A stretch of 64,000 nt of DNA, from assembly GCA_965650335.1 (NCBI GenBank), contig CBFGOI010000006.1, positions 1-64,000 of the forward strand, read 5' to 3'. Numbering within the stretch: the first letter of the stretch is position 1; each line of letters starts with the position of its first letter. Position numbers and translations under genes: made by a program. This DNA is from Paradesertivirga sp965650335 (GTDB lineage Bacteria; Bacteroidota; Bacteroidia; Sphingobacteriales; Sphingobacteriaceae). Below, piece after piece: positions 53,990 through 63,843 of the stretch. Under the pieces are notes generated by a model. It was given only the letters and a program-made list of their open reading frames with translations. It was not told the DNA's origin and did not search any database.

Positions 53990-56560
53990 ATGAGACGAAA
54001 ATTACTTGCCTTCTTAGTTTTTTGCATCGGGCAATTCTGCTCGTATGCTAGGGCTAATGAGCCAGACTCGGCTTATCTGTTTGCTTATACAACCAATGAA
54101 TATAAAAGACATAACGGGCTTCATTTTGCCTGGAGTACCGATGGTAAAAGCTGGCAGGCTCTTGGACCCGAATATAAATATATGCGCTGTGGCTACGGGC
54201 GGGAGAAATCAATCATTCAACCCATGCTGCTGAGGGATAATCAAGGATTGTGGCATTGCTTATGGTCTTTGAACAATACAGAAGGGAAGTTTGCACATGC
54301 CGCTTCAACTGATCTGGTGAACTGGAAAAGACAATCCTATCCGAATGTATTATCAAATGACAACTGTCTGAAAATCGAAGCAACTAATAATGGCAACGAA
54401 TACAGTTTAACATGGCTGGGATCTCTGAGTGGAAAAGAGAAAGTCTATCGGGTTTCAACCCGCGATTTTAAGGAGTATTCCGAAGCAAAAGAGGTTTATC
54501 CCGGAACACGCCTTAACGGCTTGCGGAGCACTGTGGAAATAAGAGGAGTAAAACAAACCGGGACTAAACACAAAGTCGAATGGAGCCGGATTGATGGACT
54601 GATCAAAGCACAGCAAATGGCGGTGTACAAAGGCTTGTTACAACGAGAGGGAGGTCGTGAAGATATTACGCGCTTTGCCTCGTTGAAACCGGTAGAAGCC
54701 AGGATTGACATCAACGCTGCGGGAAGCAAATCAATAAGCGACATGCTGATCGGAGTGTTTTTCGAGGATATCAATTATTCGGCCGATGGTGGGATTTATG
54801 CAGAGCTGATTCAAAACCGCGACTTTGAGTATACTTTGGACGATACAGAGGGGAAAGACAAAAACTGGAACAGCCGCAAGGCCTGGAAGCTAAAAGGAGA
54901 AGGTGCGTCGTGGACAATTGATTCCTTAGCCCCTATTCACCCTAACAATAAGCACTATGCCAAATTAGAACTCGATCATCCCGGCGCCGCTCTGGCAAAT
55001 GAAGGCTTCGACGGCATTGCTTTAAAAGCGGGAGAAAAATACTACTTTTCTTTATTCTCCCGGGTATTGAAAGGAAAAGGAGGGCGAATTTTGGTTCGTT
55101 TGGTTGATAAAGATGGAAAGATATGCGGAGAAGCTGCACTGAGCAGTACCTCGGCAGATTGGAAAAAACAGGAAATCGTGCTTATCTCTAAACAAACCGT
55201 AGCTGAGGCGCAGTTGGAAATCCATCCCCAATTTTCCGGAACGATCGCCCTGGATATGATTTCGCTGTTCCCGCAAAAAACATTCAAAGGCCGTAGGAAT
55301 GGTCTAAGGCCGGACCTTGCTCAGGCGATTGCCGACATACATCCTCGATTTATGCGCTTCCCCGGTGGATGTCTCGCCCATGGTGGTGGCCTGGATAATA
55401 TGTATCGCTGGAAAAATACTATTGGCCCCTTGGAGGCACGAAAACCGCAACCAAACCTCGCAGACTATCATCAGACTGCCGGACTGGGTTATTTGGAATA
55501 CTTTCAGTTCTGCGAAGATATCGGTGCCGAACCCTTGCCGGTGGTACCGGCAGGTGTGCCTTGTCAGAATTCTCCGGGAGGGCAGCAGGGAGGCATTCCG
55601 ATGAATAAAATGGATGATTACGTGCAGGAAGTACTGGACCTTATTGAGTGGGCAAATGGCGGGTTAAACACAAAATGGGGCAAGATACGTGCGGAATTGG
55701 GTCATCCTAAACCATTCAATCTTAAATATTTAGGTGTGGGTAACGAAGATCAGATCTCAGATGTATTTGAAGAGCGCTTCACCATGATTTACAAAGCAGT
55801 GAAAGCGAAATACCCGGAGATTACTGTGATCGGGACATCGGGCCCTAATTCTGAAGGTACCGACTATGAAGAAGGCTGGAATGTGGCGAATAAATTAGGC
55901 ATCCCTATGGTGGATGAGCACAACTATCAAGCAGTGGGTTGGTTTCTTCACAACCAAGATTACTACGACCGTTATGATCGAAATAAATCTAAAATCTATC
56001 TTGGGGAATATGCTGCACGTGCTGCACAGGGACCTAACCTAGAATCGGCATTGGCAGAGGCGCTTCACCTAACCAATCTCGAACGAAACGGGGATGTCGT
56101 GAGTATGGCTTCCTATGCCCCTTTGCTGGCCAAGGAAGGGCACACGACATGGAACCCAGACCTGATTTATTTTAATAACACCGAGGTAAAACCTACAGTA
56201 GGTTATTATGTGCAGAAATTGTATGGTCAGAACTCTGGAGATCAATACCTGCCTGCTTCAATAAGCCTGTCTAACAATCAGGATGCTGTTAAAAAGCGAG
56301 TTGCTATATCCGTGGTACGCGATTCGAAATCAAAAGACCTGATCATAAAAATGGTAAATTTACTTCCGGTTGCTGTTAAGGCCTCAACCGATTTTAAGAA
56401 TATTACTTTTCAGGGAACAAAAATTATGAAAACGGTGCTTCAGGGTCAGTTAACTGATAAAAATGTTAGGCCCCTAGTAGTTGAAGCTTTCCTTGCTGAA
56501 GTTCAATCAACAGAGTTGCCTCCGTATTCATTCACAATACTAAGAGTTAAAACGAAATAG
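53990..56560 (+). CDS. GH51 alpha-L-arabinofuranosidase with N-terminal partial propeller
   Basis: An 856-residue secreted fusion. After the signal (FCIGQFCSYARA) residues about 25-230 look like part of a GH43-type propeller (GLHFAWSTDGKSWQAL, IIQPMLLRDNQGLWHCLWSL, STDLVNWKRQSYP) that lacks the usual acid triad. GH51 starts at about 240 (ISDMLIGVFFEDINYSADGG) with an inserted carbohydrate-binding-like domain (about 280-430). The barrel shows FMRFPGGCLAHGG, acid/base Glu about 586 in YLGVGNEDQI and nucleophile Glu about 673 in IYLGEYAARA. It releases terminal L-arabinofuranose, matching the GH43 neighbours. Last but one gene of the operon. Confidence 0.9.
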   Translation: MRRKLLAFLVFCIGQFCSYARANEPDSAYLFAYTTNEYKRHNGLHFAWSTDGKSWQALGPEYKYMRCGYGREKSIIQPMLLRDNQGLWHCLWSLNNTEGKFAHAASTDLVNWKRQSYPNVLSNDNCLKIEATNNGNEYSLTWLGSLSGKEKVYRVSTRDFKEYSEAKEVYPGTRLNGLRSTVEIRGVKQTGTKHKVEWSRIDGLIKAQQMAVYKGLLQREGGREDITRFASLKPVEARIDINAAGSKSISDMLIGVFFEDINYSADGGIYAELIQNRDFEYTLDDTEGKDKNWNSRKAWKLKGEGASWTIDSLAPIHPNNKHYAKLELDHPGAALANEGFDGIALKAGEKYYFSLFSRVLKGKGGRILVRLVDKDGKICGEAALSSTSADWKKQEIVLISKQTVAEAQLEIHPQFSGTIALDMISLFPQKTFKGRRNGLRPDLAQAIADIHPRFMRFPGGCLAHGGGLDNMYRWKNTIGPLEARKPQPNLADYHQTAGLGYLEYFQFCEDIGAEPLPVVPAGVPCQNSPGGQQGGIPMNKMDDYVQEVLDLIEWANGGLNTKWGKIRAELGHPKPFNLKYLGVGNEDQISDVFEERFTMIYKAVKAKYPEITVIGTSGPNSEGTDYEEGWNVANKLGIPMVDEHNYQAVGWFLHNQDYYDRYDRNKSKIYLGEYAARAAQGPNLESALAEALHLTNLERNGDVVSMASYAPLLAKEGHTTWNPDLIYFNNTEVKPTVGYYVQKLYGQNSGDQYLPASISLSNNQDAVKKRVAISVVRDSKSKDLIIKMVNLLPVAVKASTDFKNITFQGTKIMKTVLQGQLTDKNVRPLVVEAFLAEVQSTELPPYSFTILRVKTK

Positions 56561-56603
56561 GATTTCCAGCGAATAGATTTAAATAAAACAGTTTTAATTA
56601 ACA

Positions 56604-57659
56604 ATGAAGATAACGATGAAAATAGCTATTAAGCTTTTAGTTTTTACAGCACTTATTTCTCAGCAGGCATTGGCCCAGAAAAAAGTAAAAGAAAAAGATA
56701 TGAGTGCTTACCTGATGGTTTATTTTAAGGATGAAACACATGGGCTTTATATGGCGCTAAGTAAAGATGGCTATTCTTTTACAGATATAAATAATGGAAG
56801 ACCGATCATGTCGGGAGATACCATTGCCCTTCAAAAAGGAATTCGCGACCCGTATATTATGCGTGGCCCTGATGGCGCATTCTATCTCGCTATGACTGAT
56901 CTTCACCTCTTTGCTGAAAAAGCAGGCTTTCGTAATACCCAATGGGAGAGAGATAAAAGTTATGGTTGGGGAAATAACCGCTCCATGGTGCTGATGAAAT
57001 CCTGGGATTTGATGAATTGGAGCCATAGCATAGTAAGAGTAGATCAGGCTTTTCCCGGCTTAGACAGCATTGGTTGTGCCTGGGCTCCTGAAACCATTTA
57101 CGATAAGGACAAGAAAAAGATGATGATTTATTTTACCATGCGTTTTAAGAATGGTAAGAACAAAATCTATTATTCTTATACAGACAATCATTTTACCAAG
57201 CTGGAAACAGCTCCGAAATTATTGTTTCAATATCCGAAAGACATATCCTATATCGATGCGGATATTACCAGGGTAGGGAAGAAATATCATCTGTTCTATG
57301 TGCCTCATGACGGCACTCCGGGCATTAAGCAAGTGGTATCCAAATCCTTAACCAGCGGGTATGTTTACGATCCAAAATATTATGACCCGGAACCTAAAGC
57401 TTGCGAAGCTCCCACGGTATTTAAACGGATTGGTGAAAAGAAATGGGTCCTGATTTATGATATCTATGGCATAAGCCCTCACAATTTTGGCTTCAGCGAA
57501 ACCAGCGATTTTGTAAACTTTAAAGATATCGGCCATTTCAACGAAGGCGTGATGAAATCTACCAACTTTTCCTCGCCCAAACACGGTGCAGTTGTTCACC
57601 TCACAAAAAAGGAAGCAGATGCTTTGGCGAAGAAATGGAATTTTAATGCATGGTTTTAA
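56604..57659 (+). CDS. GH43 family glycosidase, single domain
   Basis: A 351-residue secreted protein; the start may be at 56604 or at the fifth codon (56616). Signal ends at QQALAQ. The propeller acids are GIRDPYIMRGPDGAFYLAM (base Asp), SYIDADITRVGKKYHLF (modulator Asp) and KACEAPTVFKRIGEKKW (acid Glu). DETHGLYMALSKDGYSF at the front is typical of a GH43 group often fused to or neighbouring arabinofuranosidases. It closes the operon; a strong hairpin follows 12 bases after the stop. Confidence 0.85.
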   Translation: MKITMKIAIKLLVFTALISQQALAQKKVKEKDMSAYLMVYFKDETHGLYMALSKDGYSFTDINNGRPIMSGDTIALQKGIRDPYIMRGPDGAFYLAMTDLHLFAEKAGFRNTQWERDKSYGWGNNRSMVLMKSWDLMNWSHSIVRVDQAFPGLDSIGCAWAPETIYDKDKKKMMIYFTMRFKNGKNKIYYSYTDNHFTKLETAPKLLFQYPKDISYIDADITRVGKKYHLFYVPHDGTPGIKQVVSKSLTSGYVYDPKYYDPEPKACEAPTVFKRIGEKKWVLIYDIYGISPHNFGFSETSDFVNFKDIGHFNEGVMKSTNFSSPKHGAVVHLTKKEADALAKKWNFNAWF

Positions 57660-57670
57660 TATATTTAAAG

Positions 57671-57705
57671 CAATTCGACTTGGCCGCCAGCGCCAGGTCG
57701 AATTG
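57671..57705 (+). terminator. Perfect 14-bp hairpin after the GH43 operon
   Basis: CAATTCGACTTGGC (57671-57684), loop CGCCAGC, GCCAGGTCGAATTG (57692-57705), with one G-T pair. It directly follows the last gene of the operon. The run after it is TAATAA rather than T, so it may end transcription inefficiently or protect the mRNA 3' end. Confidence 0.55.
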
Positions 57706-57823
57706 TAATAACGAGCATCTGCGATCTCTTTTATAGCTGAGTTCTGTGCTTTATTTTTACTCTGGGATACTTTGGGTGCAATGGGGAAGAGTTTGTAAAT
57801 TTGAATCTATCAGTCTGATACAT

Positions 57824-57982
57824 ATGAAAGATAAAAAACCAAAGGCGCAGGAAGAAATAAATACCCCCATTTTAGCTTTGCGAAAAATCAAAGTCACTGA
57901 AGAGCAAATTTTGGCAAATTGGAAAGCTATTGAAGAGGAAATTAATCGACTTGAGGCGGAAAATACTAAGAAAGAATATTGA
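57824..57982 (+). CDS. Small hypothetical protein, helical
   Basis: A 52-residue product from an ATG at 57824. It is highly charged and predicted helical (VTEEQILANWKAIEEEINRL), with no signal peptide or membrane span. Not recognised. A longer frame reaches back to 57746, but its extra residues look unlike a protein start. The gene stands alone between the GH43 hairpin and a 366-base gap, on the same strand as the ECF sigma gene. Confidence 0.45.
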   Translation: MKDKKPKAQEEINTPILALRKIKVTEEQILANWKAIEEEINRLEAENTKKEY

Positions 57983-58348
57983 AACTAATTAAGTATTAGT
58001 GCCAATAACAACATCTCCTTTTTTTGTTGCGCCCATGAAGCCTGAGCATTGGTATTGCGGGCCAACACCAGTTTAATTTTCTTTCAGCGCCCATCCCATT
58101 ATATTATTGTTTACAGAAGGTTCACTTTCTGGTATTATCTCCCCCTCGATTGGATATTTTGCGTCTATTGAAATACCCCTATTTGCTCTAGTTTAGCATC
58201 ACTCAAAAGCTGATTAATGACAGCAGTATAAGTCAGCATTCAAATGATGAAAAAGCGTTCGGGCGGATATTCATGTTGAAAGAGTAAACCAATATGAACG
58301 GAAAGTTAGAGACCAAAATTTTATAAAACCACCAATTCAGAATTCAAT
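57983..58348. other. Noncoding gap before the sigma factor gene
   Basis: 366 bases. No gene or confident terminator; only a weak CAACA/TGTTG pair around a T-run near 58005-58027. The promoter of the sigma factor gene is expected here. Confidence 0.4.
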
Positions 58349-58921
58349 ATGATAAAAGATTCAGAGGAGTTATCCGAACTGTGGAGTGAGGTTTGTATGG
58401 GAAATCAGCGCTCGTATGCCTTAATCCATCAAAAGCTTTATCGTTCGCTTTATATATATGGAATGAGAATATTAAACGAAGGAGAGCTTGTCAACGACCT
58501 TCTGCAGGATCTGTTTATCAAATTGTGGTTAAGAAAAGAATCAACCGGCCCAATAAACAATGTTCGAGGATATTTCTTTGCGGTTATGCGATCAGTTTGT
58601 TTTGATTATATCAAATATAGAGATGCCGTTGAAGCAAAAAAGGCAAGCATTGAATTTTTGGAGTTTCAAGTTTCGATTGAAGATGAAATTACTCAAAAGG
58701 AGGCGATCCTTAAACAAAGAAGGGTTATTGAGTGCGCCTTGAGTAAACTGCCAGCACGGCAAAGGGAAATAATGCGGCTACGTTTTTTTGAAAGTCTGGA
58801 TTGTACCGAGATAGGGTTAGTGACCGGAATCAAATATCAGTCTGTTGTAAATCATATGTACAGGGCGGTTCAAACATTGAGGGAGCTGTATGGCTCTGAA
58901 GATCAGCTACGTGTTGCTTAA
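58349..58921 (+). CDS. ECF-type RNA polymerase sigma factor
   Basis: A 190-residue sigma-70 family factor of the Bacteroidota ECF group. Region 2 (about 30-95) includes NDLLQDLFIKLWLRKES and the promoter-melting segment NVRGYFFAVMRSVCFDYIKY. Region 4 (about 130-180) has LSKLPARQREIMRLRFFESL and the helix-turn-helix TEIGLVTGIKYQSVVNHMYRAVQTL. Such factors usually sit next to a FecR anti-sigma gene and a SusC with an STN domain; neither is here, and the susC in this window has no STN. A terminator follows at 59056. Confidence 0.92.
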   Translation: MIKDSEELSELWSEVCMGNQRSYALIHQKLYRSLYIYGMRILNEGELVNDLLQDLFIKLWLRKESTGPINNVRGYFFAVMRSVCFDYIKYRDAVEAKKASIEFLEFQVSIEDEITQKEAILKQRRVIECALSKLPARQREIMRLRFFESLDCTEIGLVTGIKYQSVVNHMYRAVQTLRELYGSEDQLRVA

Positions 58922-59267
58922 TTTGTTGCAAGATATCCCTCAACACATGGCGTTTTTGAGTCGAAATAAATAGTTTTTAGATAAAATATCAAATAAGTAT
59001 AAAGAATCCCCCCTATAAATTGGTTATAAGTGTACGCTAGTACCGGCAAAATAACAAGAGGCACCATCAATGGGCCTCTTTTGCTTTTTCATTGAACGAT
59101 CAGGTGAAAATACATTGCTTATTTAGGCCTTTTTTTCTAACTTGTTATATGTTCTGTAATGAGTTATCCAATTTCTTAGTATGATTGTGCTGGATGTTTT
59201 ATATTAAAAGGGATTATTGTCGATTTAGCAGTTTTCAATCTTTTTTTGCGTATTAGAGGGAATTATA
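58922..59267. other. Gap between sigma factor and HTCS genes
   Basis: 346 bases. The terminator at 59056-59089 ends the sigma factor transcript. The remaining ~180 A+T-rich bases should contain the HTCS promoter, which I could not define. Confidence 0.5.
59056..59089 (+). terminator. Rho-independent terminator after the ECF sigma gene
   Basis: AAGAGGC (59056-59062) pairs with GCCTCTT (59074-59080); CCA/TGG continues the stem around a TCAA loop, with one bulged A. TTGCTTTTT follows. Confidence 0.85.
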
Positions 59268-62200
59268 ATGTCGTTTCGGTTTCTTGTTTATTTTACATTT
59301 CTCTTCATTGCGTTTATAAGCCCGTCATTCGCCCAAAGGCTTTATTATTTAGGGTTAGAACAGGGCTTGTCTAACAACTCGGTAACCAGTATTTACAAAG
59401 ACAAATACGGCTTTATGTGGTTTGGCACACTAGACGGCTTAAATCGCTTTGACGGATATAATTTTACGAATTATAGGAAGAGAGTTCGTGATCCGTATAG
59501 TTTGAAGGATAACATAGTATATGGCATAACCGGAACTTCCGATGGCAAATTATATGTCGGAACATCGAAGGGGCTTAGTGTTCTGGATTACAAAAGCCTG
59601 AAATTTTTCAATGTCAACTTCAAATCCGCAAATCCCGCAGATAGCTCTGTTTTGCCTTTTAATTTTGAGGTGCAGTGTGTAAAAGCAAGGAAGGACAATG
59701 AGGTATTTGTGGGCTCAGATGGTTCAGGTTTATTGGTTTTGAAGCAGTCTTCAACTGTACTGCTTCAAATTCCTTTGTACGATAAGGCTATACCAACGAC
59801 AGATTATAGCGTTGAATCGCTTGGATTTGATAAGGATGGTCATGTTTGGCTTTTATGCCGAGGCTTTGGCTTATGTGCTTATAACCCAAAACTGAACAGG
59901 GTTGATATTGTAAATGCAACGGTAAAAAACGGCAAAAGCATGACGTTCAACACAAACGGGGATTTGTGGATAGGAACCGATGCAGGGCGACTATTAATAT
60001 TACGCAGAGGTGCTGATAAAATAGTGGCTTTTGATATTCCTGGCGAAAAATTGGGACTAAACCGTATAATGGACGTTTGTTTCGAGAATCAGCGTGTATT
60101 ATGGGTATCTACAGATGGAAATGGACTATTTTCAATTGACATCGTTGCGAAAGCTGTACTAAAGACTTTTGTGCAATCTGAAAATTCCTTACTGAGCAAT
60201 GCTATTAATCCTATTTATATTGACAGCCAATCGCGAAAGTGGATAGGTACAATAAGAGGAGGTGTCAATATTATTGATCCTAAAAAGGATATCTTTAAAA
60301 CATTCAAAAATGAACCTTTCAATACTAATAGCCTAGCTCATAACACCGTTTTTTCATTCTGCGAAGATGGCAGTGATATCTGGATCGGGACGGATGGCAA
60401 GGGAATTAGTGTGTGGAATAGAAAAACCAATAAGTTTAGAACGCACCTGTTCAAAGTTGATAAGAACCACCTGGGTGCAAATCAAATTCCATCAATTGTA
60501 AAAGACGGTAAAGGAAATATATGGATTGGGTCTTACGGTGCAGGAGTAAGCAGATTCAACAAAGCAAGTCAATCGTTTGAAGATATTCCTTTTCAGCAAA
60601 AGAAAAGGGAAAGCATATATGCTTTTCGTTTATTTATAGATAGGGAAAAGAATATCTGGGTAAGTTGCCTCAGAGGCTCGGTTGTGCATACTGCAAAAAA
60701 GGGATTATATAAATATGACACTAAAAGTAATCAGTTTAAAGGTGTTCCCTTTCCGGTTTATAAAGATGTATTTTCTATCGCGGAGGACCATTCTGGTAAC
60801 TTGTGGCTGGGAACGGCAAACAGCATTTTAAAATTAAATAAGAAATCAGGATTTGTTATTCAATATCATCTGGGCAGCAGTGTAAGAGCTATTAAAGTTG
60901 ACAAAGTTGGCAATGTATGGATTGGCGCTTATGGAAGCGGCCTATGGCGATTTACGCCCTGGAATAACAAATTTCTTCTTTACACAGAGGAAAATGGCCT
61001 GCCCAACGATGGCATAGTAAATATAGAAGAAGATAACCAGGGATACATCTGGCTGGCAACGAACAAGGGCTTATCCAGGTTTAATCCCAAGCAGGTTCGA
61101 TTCGAGAACTTTTATGCCGCTGACGGCCTTCAATCCAATCAGTTCTACTATAATGCTTCAGCTAAATTGAGTACTGGCGAATTGTTATTTGGAGGCATAA
61201 AAGGCTTTAATATGTTCAGCCCGTCCACCATTAAAGCTGATAAAGATTTTCCACCTCTAATTATCACTGGTGTGAATGTTTTAAATGCACCCATAACAAC
61301 AGAGAGTAAGTACATCGAAAAAGCTACCGATGTGTACGATATTAAACATATTTCTTTGCCTTTTGAAAAATCAATGTTCTCTCTGGACTTTGCCGCCCTG
61401 GAGTATACCTTTCCGGAAAAAATACAGTATGCATATATTTTAAGAGGAAAGGACCGGGTTTGGAATTATACAAAAAATGGGATCCGGTCTATCAGTTACA
61501 CCAGTCTAACCGAGGGTAATTATACACTTGAAATTAAATCAACCAATGCATCAGGAGTTTGGAATCCGCAAATCCGTACGTTAACGATTACTATTCTTCC
61601 TCCATGGTATCGATCCTGGTGGATGTACTGTCTCTATATTGCGCTTGCCGGAGGGGGGATATACGCATATATTCAGTATCAAAGGCAAAAAGACTTTTTG
61701 AAATATAAAGTTAAGCTTACCTCTCTTAAGGCGGCTCAGGAAGCTGAGTTAAATGAAAAAAGAATATCATTCTTTACCAACGTTGCTCATGAACTGAGAA
61801 CGCCCTTAACTCTGATTGTTAATCCAATAAAAGACTTGCTTAATAGCGATGGCGCCAATGTTCATTCTGTAGATATAGGTGCAGTTTATAGAAATACCAG
61901 GCGGTTGTTGAGTTTGGTAGATCAGTTATTGTTGTTCAAGAGTACTGAGAGCGAGGTATCGGAGCTAAAGCCTGAACTATTAAATTTAAGTGAGTTATGC
62001 AATGACGTGTTTTTATGCTTTATTAACCAGATTAAAACGAAAGATATTAACTACCATTTTAATGACCAGACAGAAAATCTGCATGTTTTTGCTGATAGAG
62101 AGAAAATTGAAATTGTTCTGTTTAATCTTTTGTCCAATGCTATTAAATATTGTGACGAAAAAGGCTCAGTTTCTCTTGTTTTAATTGATGATGGTGATAC

Positions 62201-63368
62201 CAGTGCTGTACTGGTAAAAAATACCGGTCCCGTTATTCCGTCTCATATCGGAAATCAACTGTTTAATAAGTTTTTCAGGCTCAACCAAAATAGAGGATTA
62301 TCAAGGAAAAGCGGTTTTGGTGTCGGTTTATTTGTCTCCAAAAAAATTGCGGAAATGCAAAATGGAAGTTTAACCTACACAAGTGATGAAAAGAATGGAA
62401 CAGTGTTTACCTATAATTTTCCGAAAAATATAGAGAACATTCCTTCTGAAGTTCAGAACAAAAACGAAGCTCTCGATTCTCATCTGTTAAGCGAGCTGTA
62501 TTTGGATATTCCAGAGGCTGGGGCTAAAGATGGAGAAACTATCTCAAGAAGGATGAGTCAGGTTTTCAGCGACGTTGTTGAACGTAAGCCAAATGTTCTT
62601 GTAGTAGATGATGATAGTGAAATAAGAAGTTTTCTTGAACGAATTCTCGTGGACAGCTACAATGTTTTTAAAGCTGAGAATGCTGAAGATGCATTGGAAA
62701 TTGTGAAAAAGGAAGAATTAGATATTATCGTCTCCGATATCATTATGCCGGGGATAAGCGGTGTCGAATTTTGTTCAGGGATTAAAGATTCAATAGAGTT
62801 TAGCCACATTCCTGTAATCCTTCTTACGGGAACGTCATCGCCGGAGGTTAAGCTCAAAGGAATTGAATGTGGTGCCGACGATTATATAACAAAGCCCTTC
62901 GAAAGGCAATTACTTTTAGCTCGGATTAAAAATATATTGAAGGGGCGGGATTCATTGAAAAAATATTTCTTTAACGAAGTTACCCTTCAAAGCAATAACG
63001 AAAAAGTTTCTGAAGAATATAGTGCGTTCCTGAAGAAAGGAATTGAAATCGTCGAACGGCATCTTAAGGATCATGATTTCAACGTCGGAGTATTTAATGA
63101 GGAAATGGGGATGAGCCGGTCGAATATATTGAGAAGGGTTAAATCGATTTCAGGCCTCACTATTAGTGAGTTTATCCGTTATATCCGCCTTAAAAAAGCA
63201 GCAGAACTGATGATTCAAACAGATATTCAAATTAAGGAAGTTGCATACGAAGTTGGTATTAATGATATCCGTTATTTCCGGCAACAGTTTAATAAGGTTT
63301 TCGGAATAAATCCATCAGATTACATTAAAAAATATCGGCGTACGTTCTGGAAAGCACCGGGAAGTTGA
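59268..63368 (+). CDS. Hybrid two-component system (HTCS) with AraC-type output
   Basis: A 1366-residue one-protein signalling system that senses oligosaccharide and activates glycan-degradation genes. Signal peptide ends ISPSFAQ. Residues 25-690 form the periplasmic double propeller (FMWFGTLDGLNRFDGYNF, IWIGTDGKGISVWN), then a Y_Y_Y domain (about 700-780) and a membrane span (WWMYCLYIALAGGGIYAYI). HisKA has NVAHELRTPLTL (His about 841); HATPase ends with GFGVGLFVSKKI. The receiver has Asp about 1157 (IVSDIIMPGISG). The AraC domain (about 1260-1360) ends in GINDIRYFRQQFNKVFG. It is the best candidate regulator for the GH43/GH51 operon upstream or for a locus beyond the right edge. Confidence 0.95.
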   Translation: MSFRFLVYFTFLFIAFISPSFAQRLYYLGLEQGLSNNSVTSIYKDKYGFMWFGTLDGLNRFDGYNFTNYRKRVRDPYSLKDNIVYGITGTSDGKLYVGTSKGLSVLDYKSLKFFNVNFKSANPADSSVLPFNFEVQCVKARKDNEVFVGSDGSGLLVLKQSSTVLLQIPLYDKAIPTTDYSVESLGFDKDGHVWLLCRGFGLCAYNPKLNRVDIVNATVKNGKSMTFNTNGDLWIGTDAGRLLILRRGADKIVAFDIPGEKLGLNRIMDVCFENQRVLWVSTDGNGLFSIDIVAKAVLKTFVQSENSLLSNAINPIYIDSQSRKWIGTIRGGVNIIDPKKDIFKTFKNEPFNTNSLAHNTVFSFCEDGSDIWIGTDGKGISVWNRKTNKFRTHLFKVDKNHLGANQIPSIVKDGKGNIWIGSYGAGVSRFNKASQSFEDIPFQQKKRESIYAFRLFIDREKNIWVSCLRGSVVHTAKKGLYKYDTKSNQFKGVPFPVYKDVFSIAEDHSGNLWLGTANSILKLNKKSGFVIQYHLGSSVRAIKVDKVGNVWIGAYGSGLWRFTPWNNKFLLYTEENGLPNDGIVNIEEDNQGYIWLATNKGLSRFNPKQVRFENFYAADGLQSNQFYYNASAKLSTGELLFGGIKGFNMFSPSTIKADKDFPPLIITGVNVLNAPITTESKYIEKATDVYDIKHISLPFEKSMFSLDFAALEYTFPEKIQYAYILRGKDRVWNYTKNGIRSISYTSLTEGNYTLEIKSTNASGVWNPQIRTLTITILPPWYRSWWMYCLYIALAGGGIYAYIQYQRQKDFLKYKVKLTSLKAAQEAELNEKRISFFTNVAHELRTPLTLIVNPIKDLLNSDGANVHSVDIGAVYRNTRRLLSLVDQLLLFKSTESEVSELKPELLNLSELCNDVFLCFINQIKTKDINYHFNDQTENLHVFADREKIEIVLFNLLSNAIKYCDEKGSVSLVLIDDGDTSAVLVKNTGPVIPSHIGNQLFNKFFRLNQNRGLSRKSGFGVGLFVSKKIAEMQNGSLTYTSDEKNGTVFTYNFPKNIENIPSEVQNKNEALDSHLLSELYLDIPEAGAKDGETISRRMSQVFSDVVERKPNVLVVDDDSEIRSFLERILVDSYNVFKAENAEDALEIVKKEELDIIVSDIIMPGISGVEFCSGIKDSIEFSHIPVILLTGTSSPEVKLKGIECGADDYITKPFERQLLLARIKNILKGRDSLKKYFFNEVTLQSNNEKVSEEYSAFLKKGIEIVERHLKDHDFNVGVFNEEMGMSRSNILRRVKSISGLTISEFIRYIRLKKAAELMIQTDIQIKEVAYEVGINDIRYFRQQFNKVFGINPSDYIKKYRRTFWKAPGS

Positions 63369-63807
63369 TTATCGATTAAAGGAGGAGCAAAATGCCTTGA
63401 CGGTAGCTTTACTCTTCTTCCTGACTTTAAACCTGCATATGAGCTTGTTCAGTGCCCTTTAAGATACGGCTCAAATACGCAAAGAAGAGTAATAGTTAAT
63501 AAACCTGCTGATTATCAGGTTTACTTAAAATTATCTGTTCCCTATACCTAGCGGAGAAATTAAGTTGAACTCGAACTTGATTCTGAAGCCGCAATGGTAA
63601 TACGATTCATTTTCTATTCGTAAAGAACCAAAAGGTTATGCGGATAATGTTCGTTTTTGAATACGCTGTCGCTGTAATGGAGACAGTGTTTTTTTCTAGA
63701 CTTTCTGTTTTCAAGAAAAATTTTTCAAATAATGAGTATCAATCAGTCGATTATCTGTCTTCCTTTAAATTCCTGCTAACTTTTTAAACCAATTCAAATT
63801 CTTAAAT
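63369..63807 (+). other. Gap between HTCS and alginate-lyase genes, with terminator
   Basis: 439 bases. Two hairpins are visible: AAACCTG/CAGGTTT (63501-63522) without a good T-run and the terminator at 63664-63695. No gene seen. The promoter of the downstream lyase gene should lie in the last ~110 bases. Confidence 0.5.
63664..63695 (+). terminator. Rho-independent terminator after the HTCS gene
   Basis: CGCTGTC (63664-63670) pairs with GACAGTG (63682-63688, one G-T pair), loop of 11, then seven T. Confidence 0.75.
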
Positions 63808-63843
63808 ATGATAAAATGTGTACTCCAACCGTCATCACGAATC

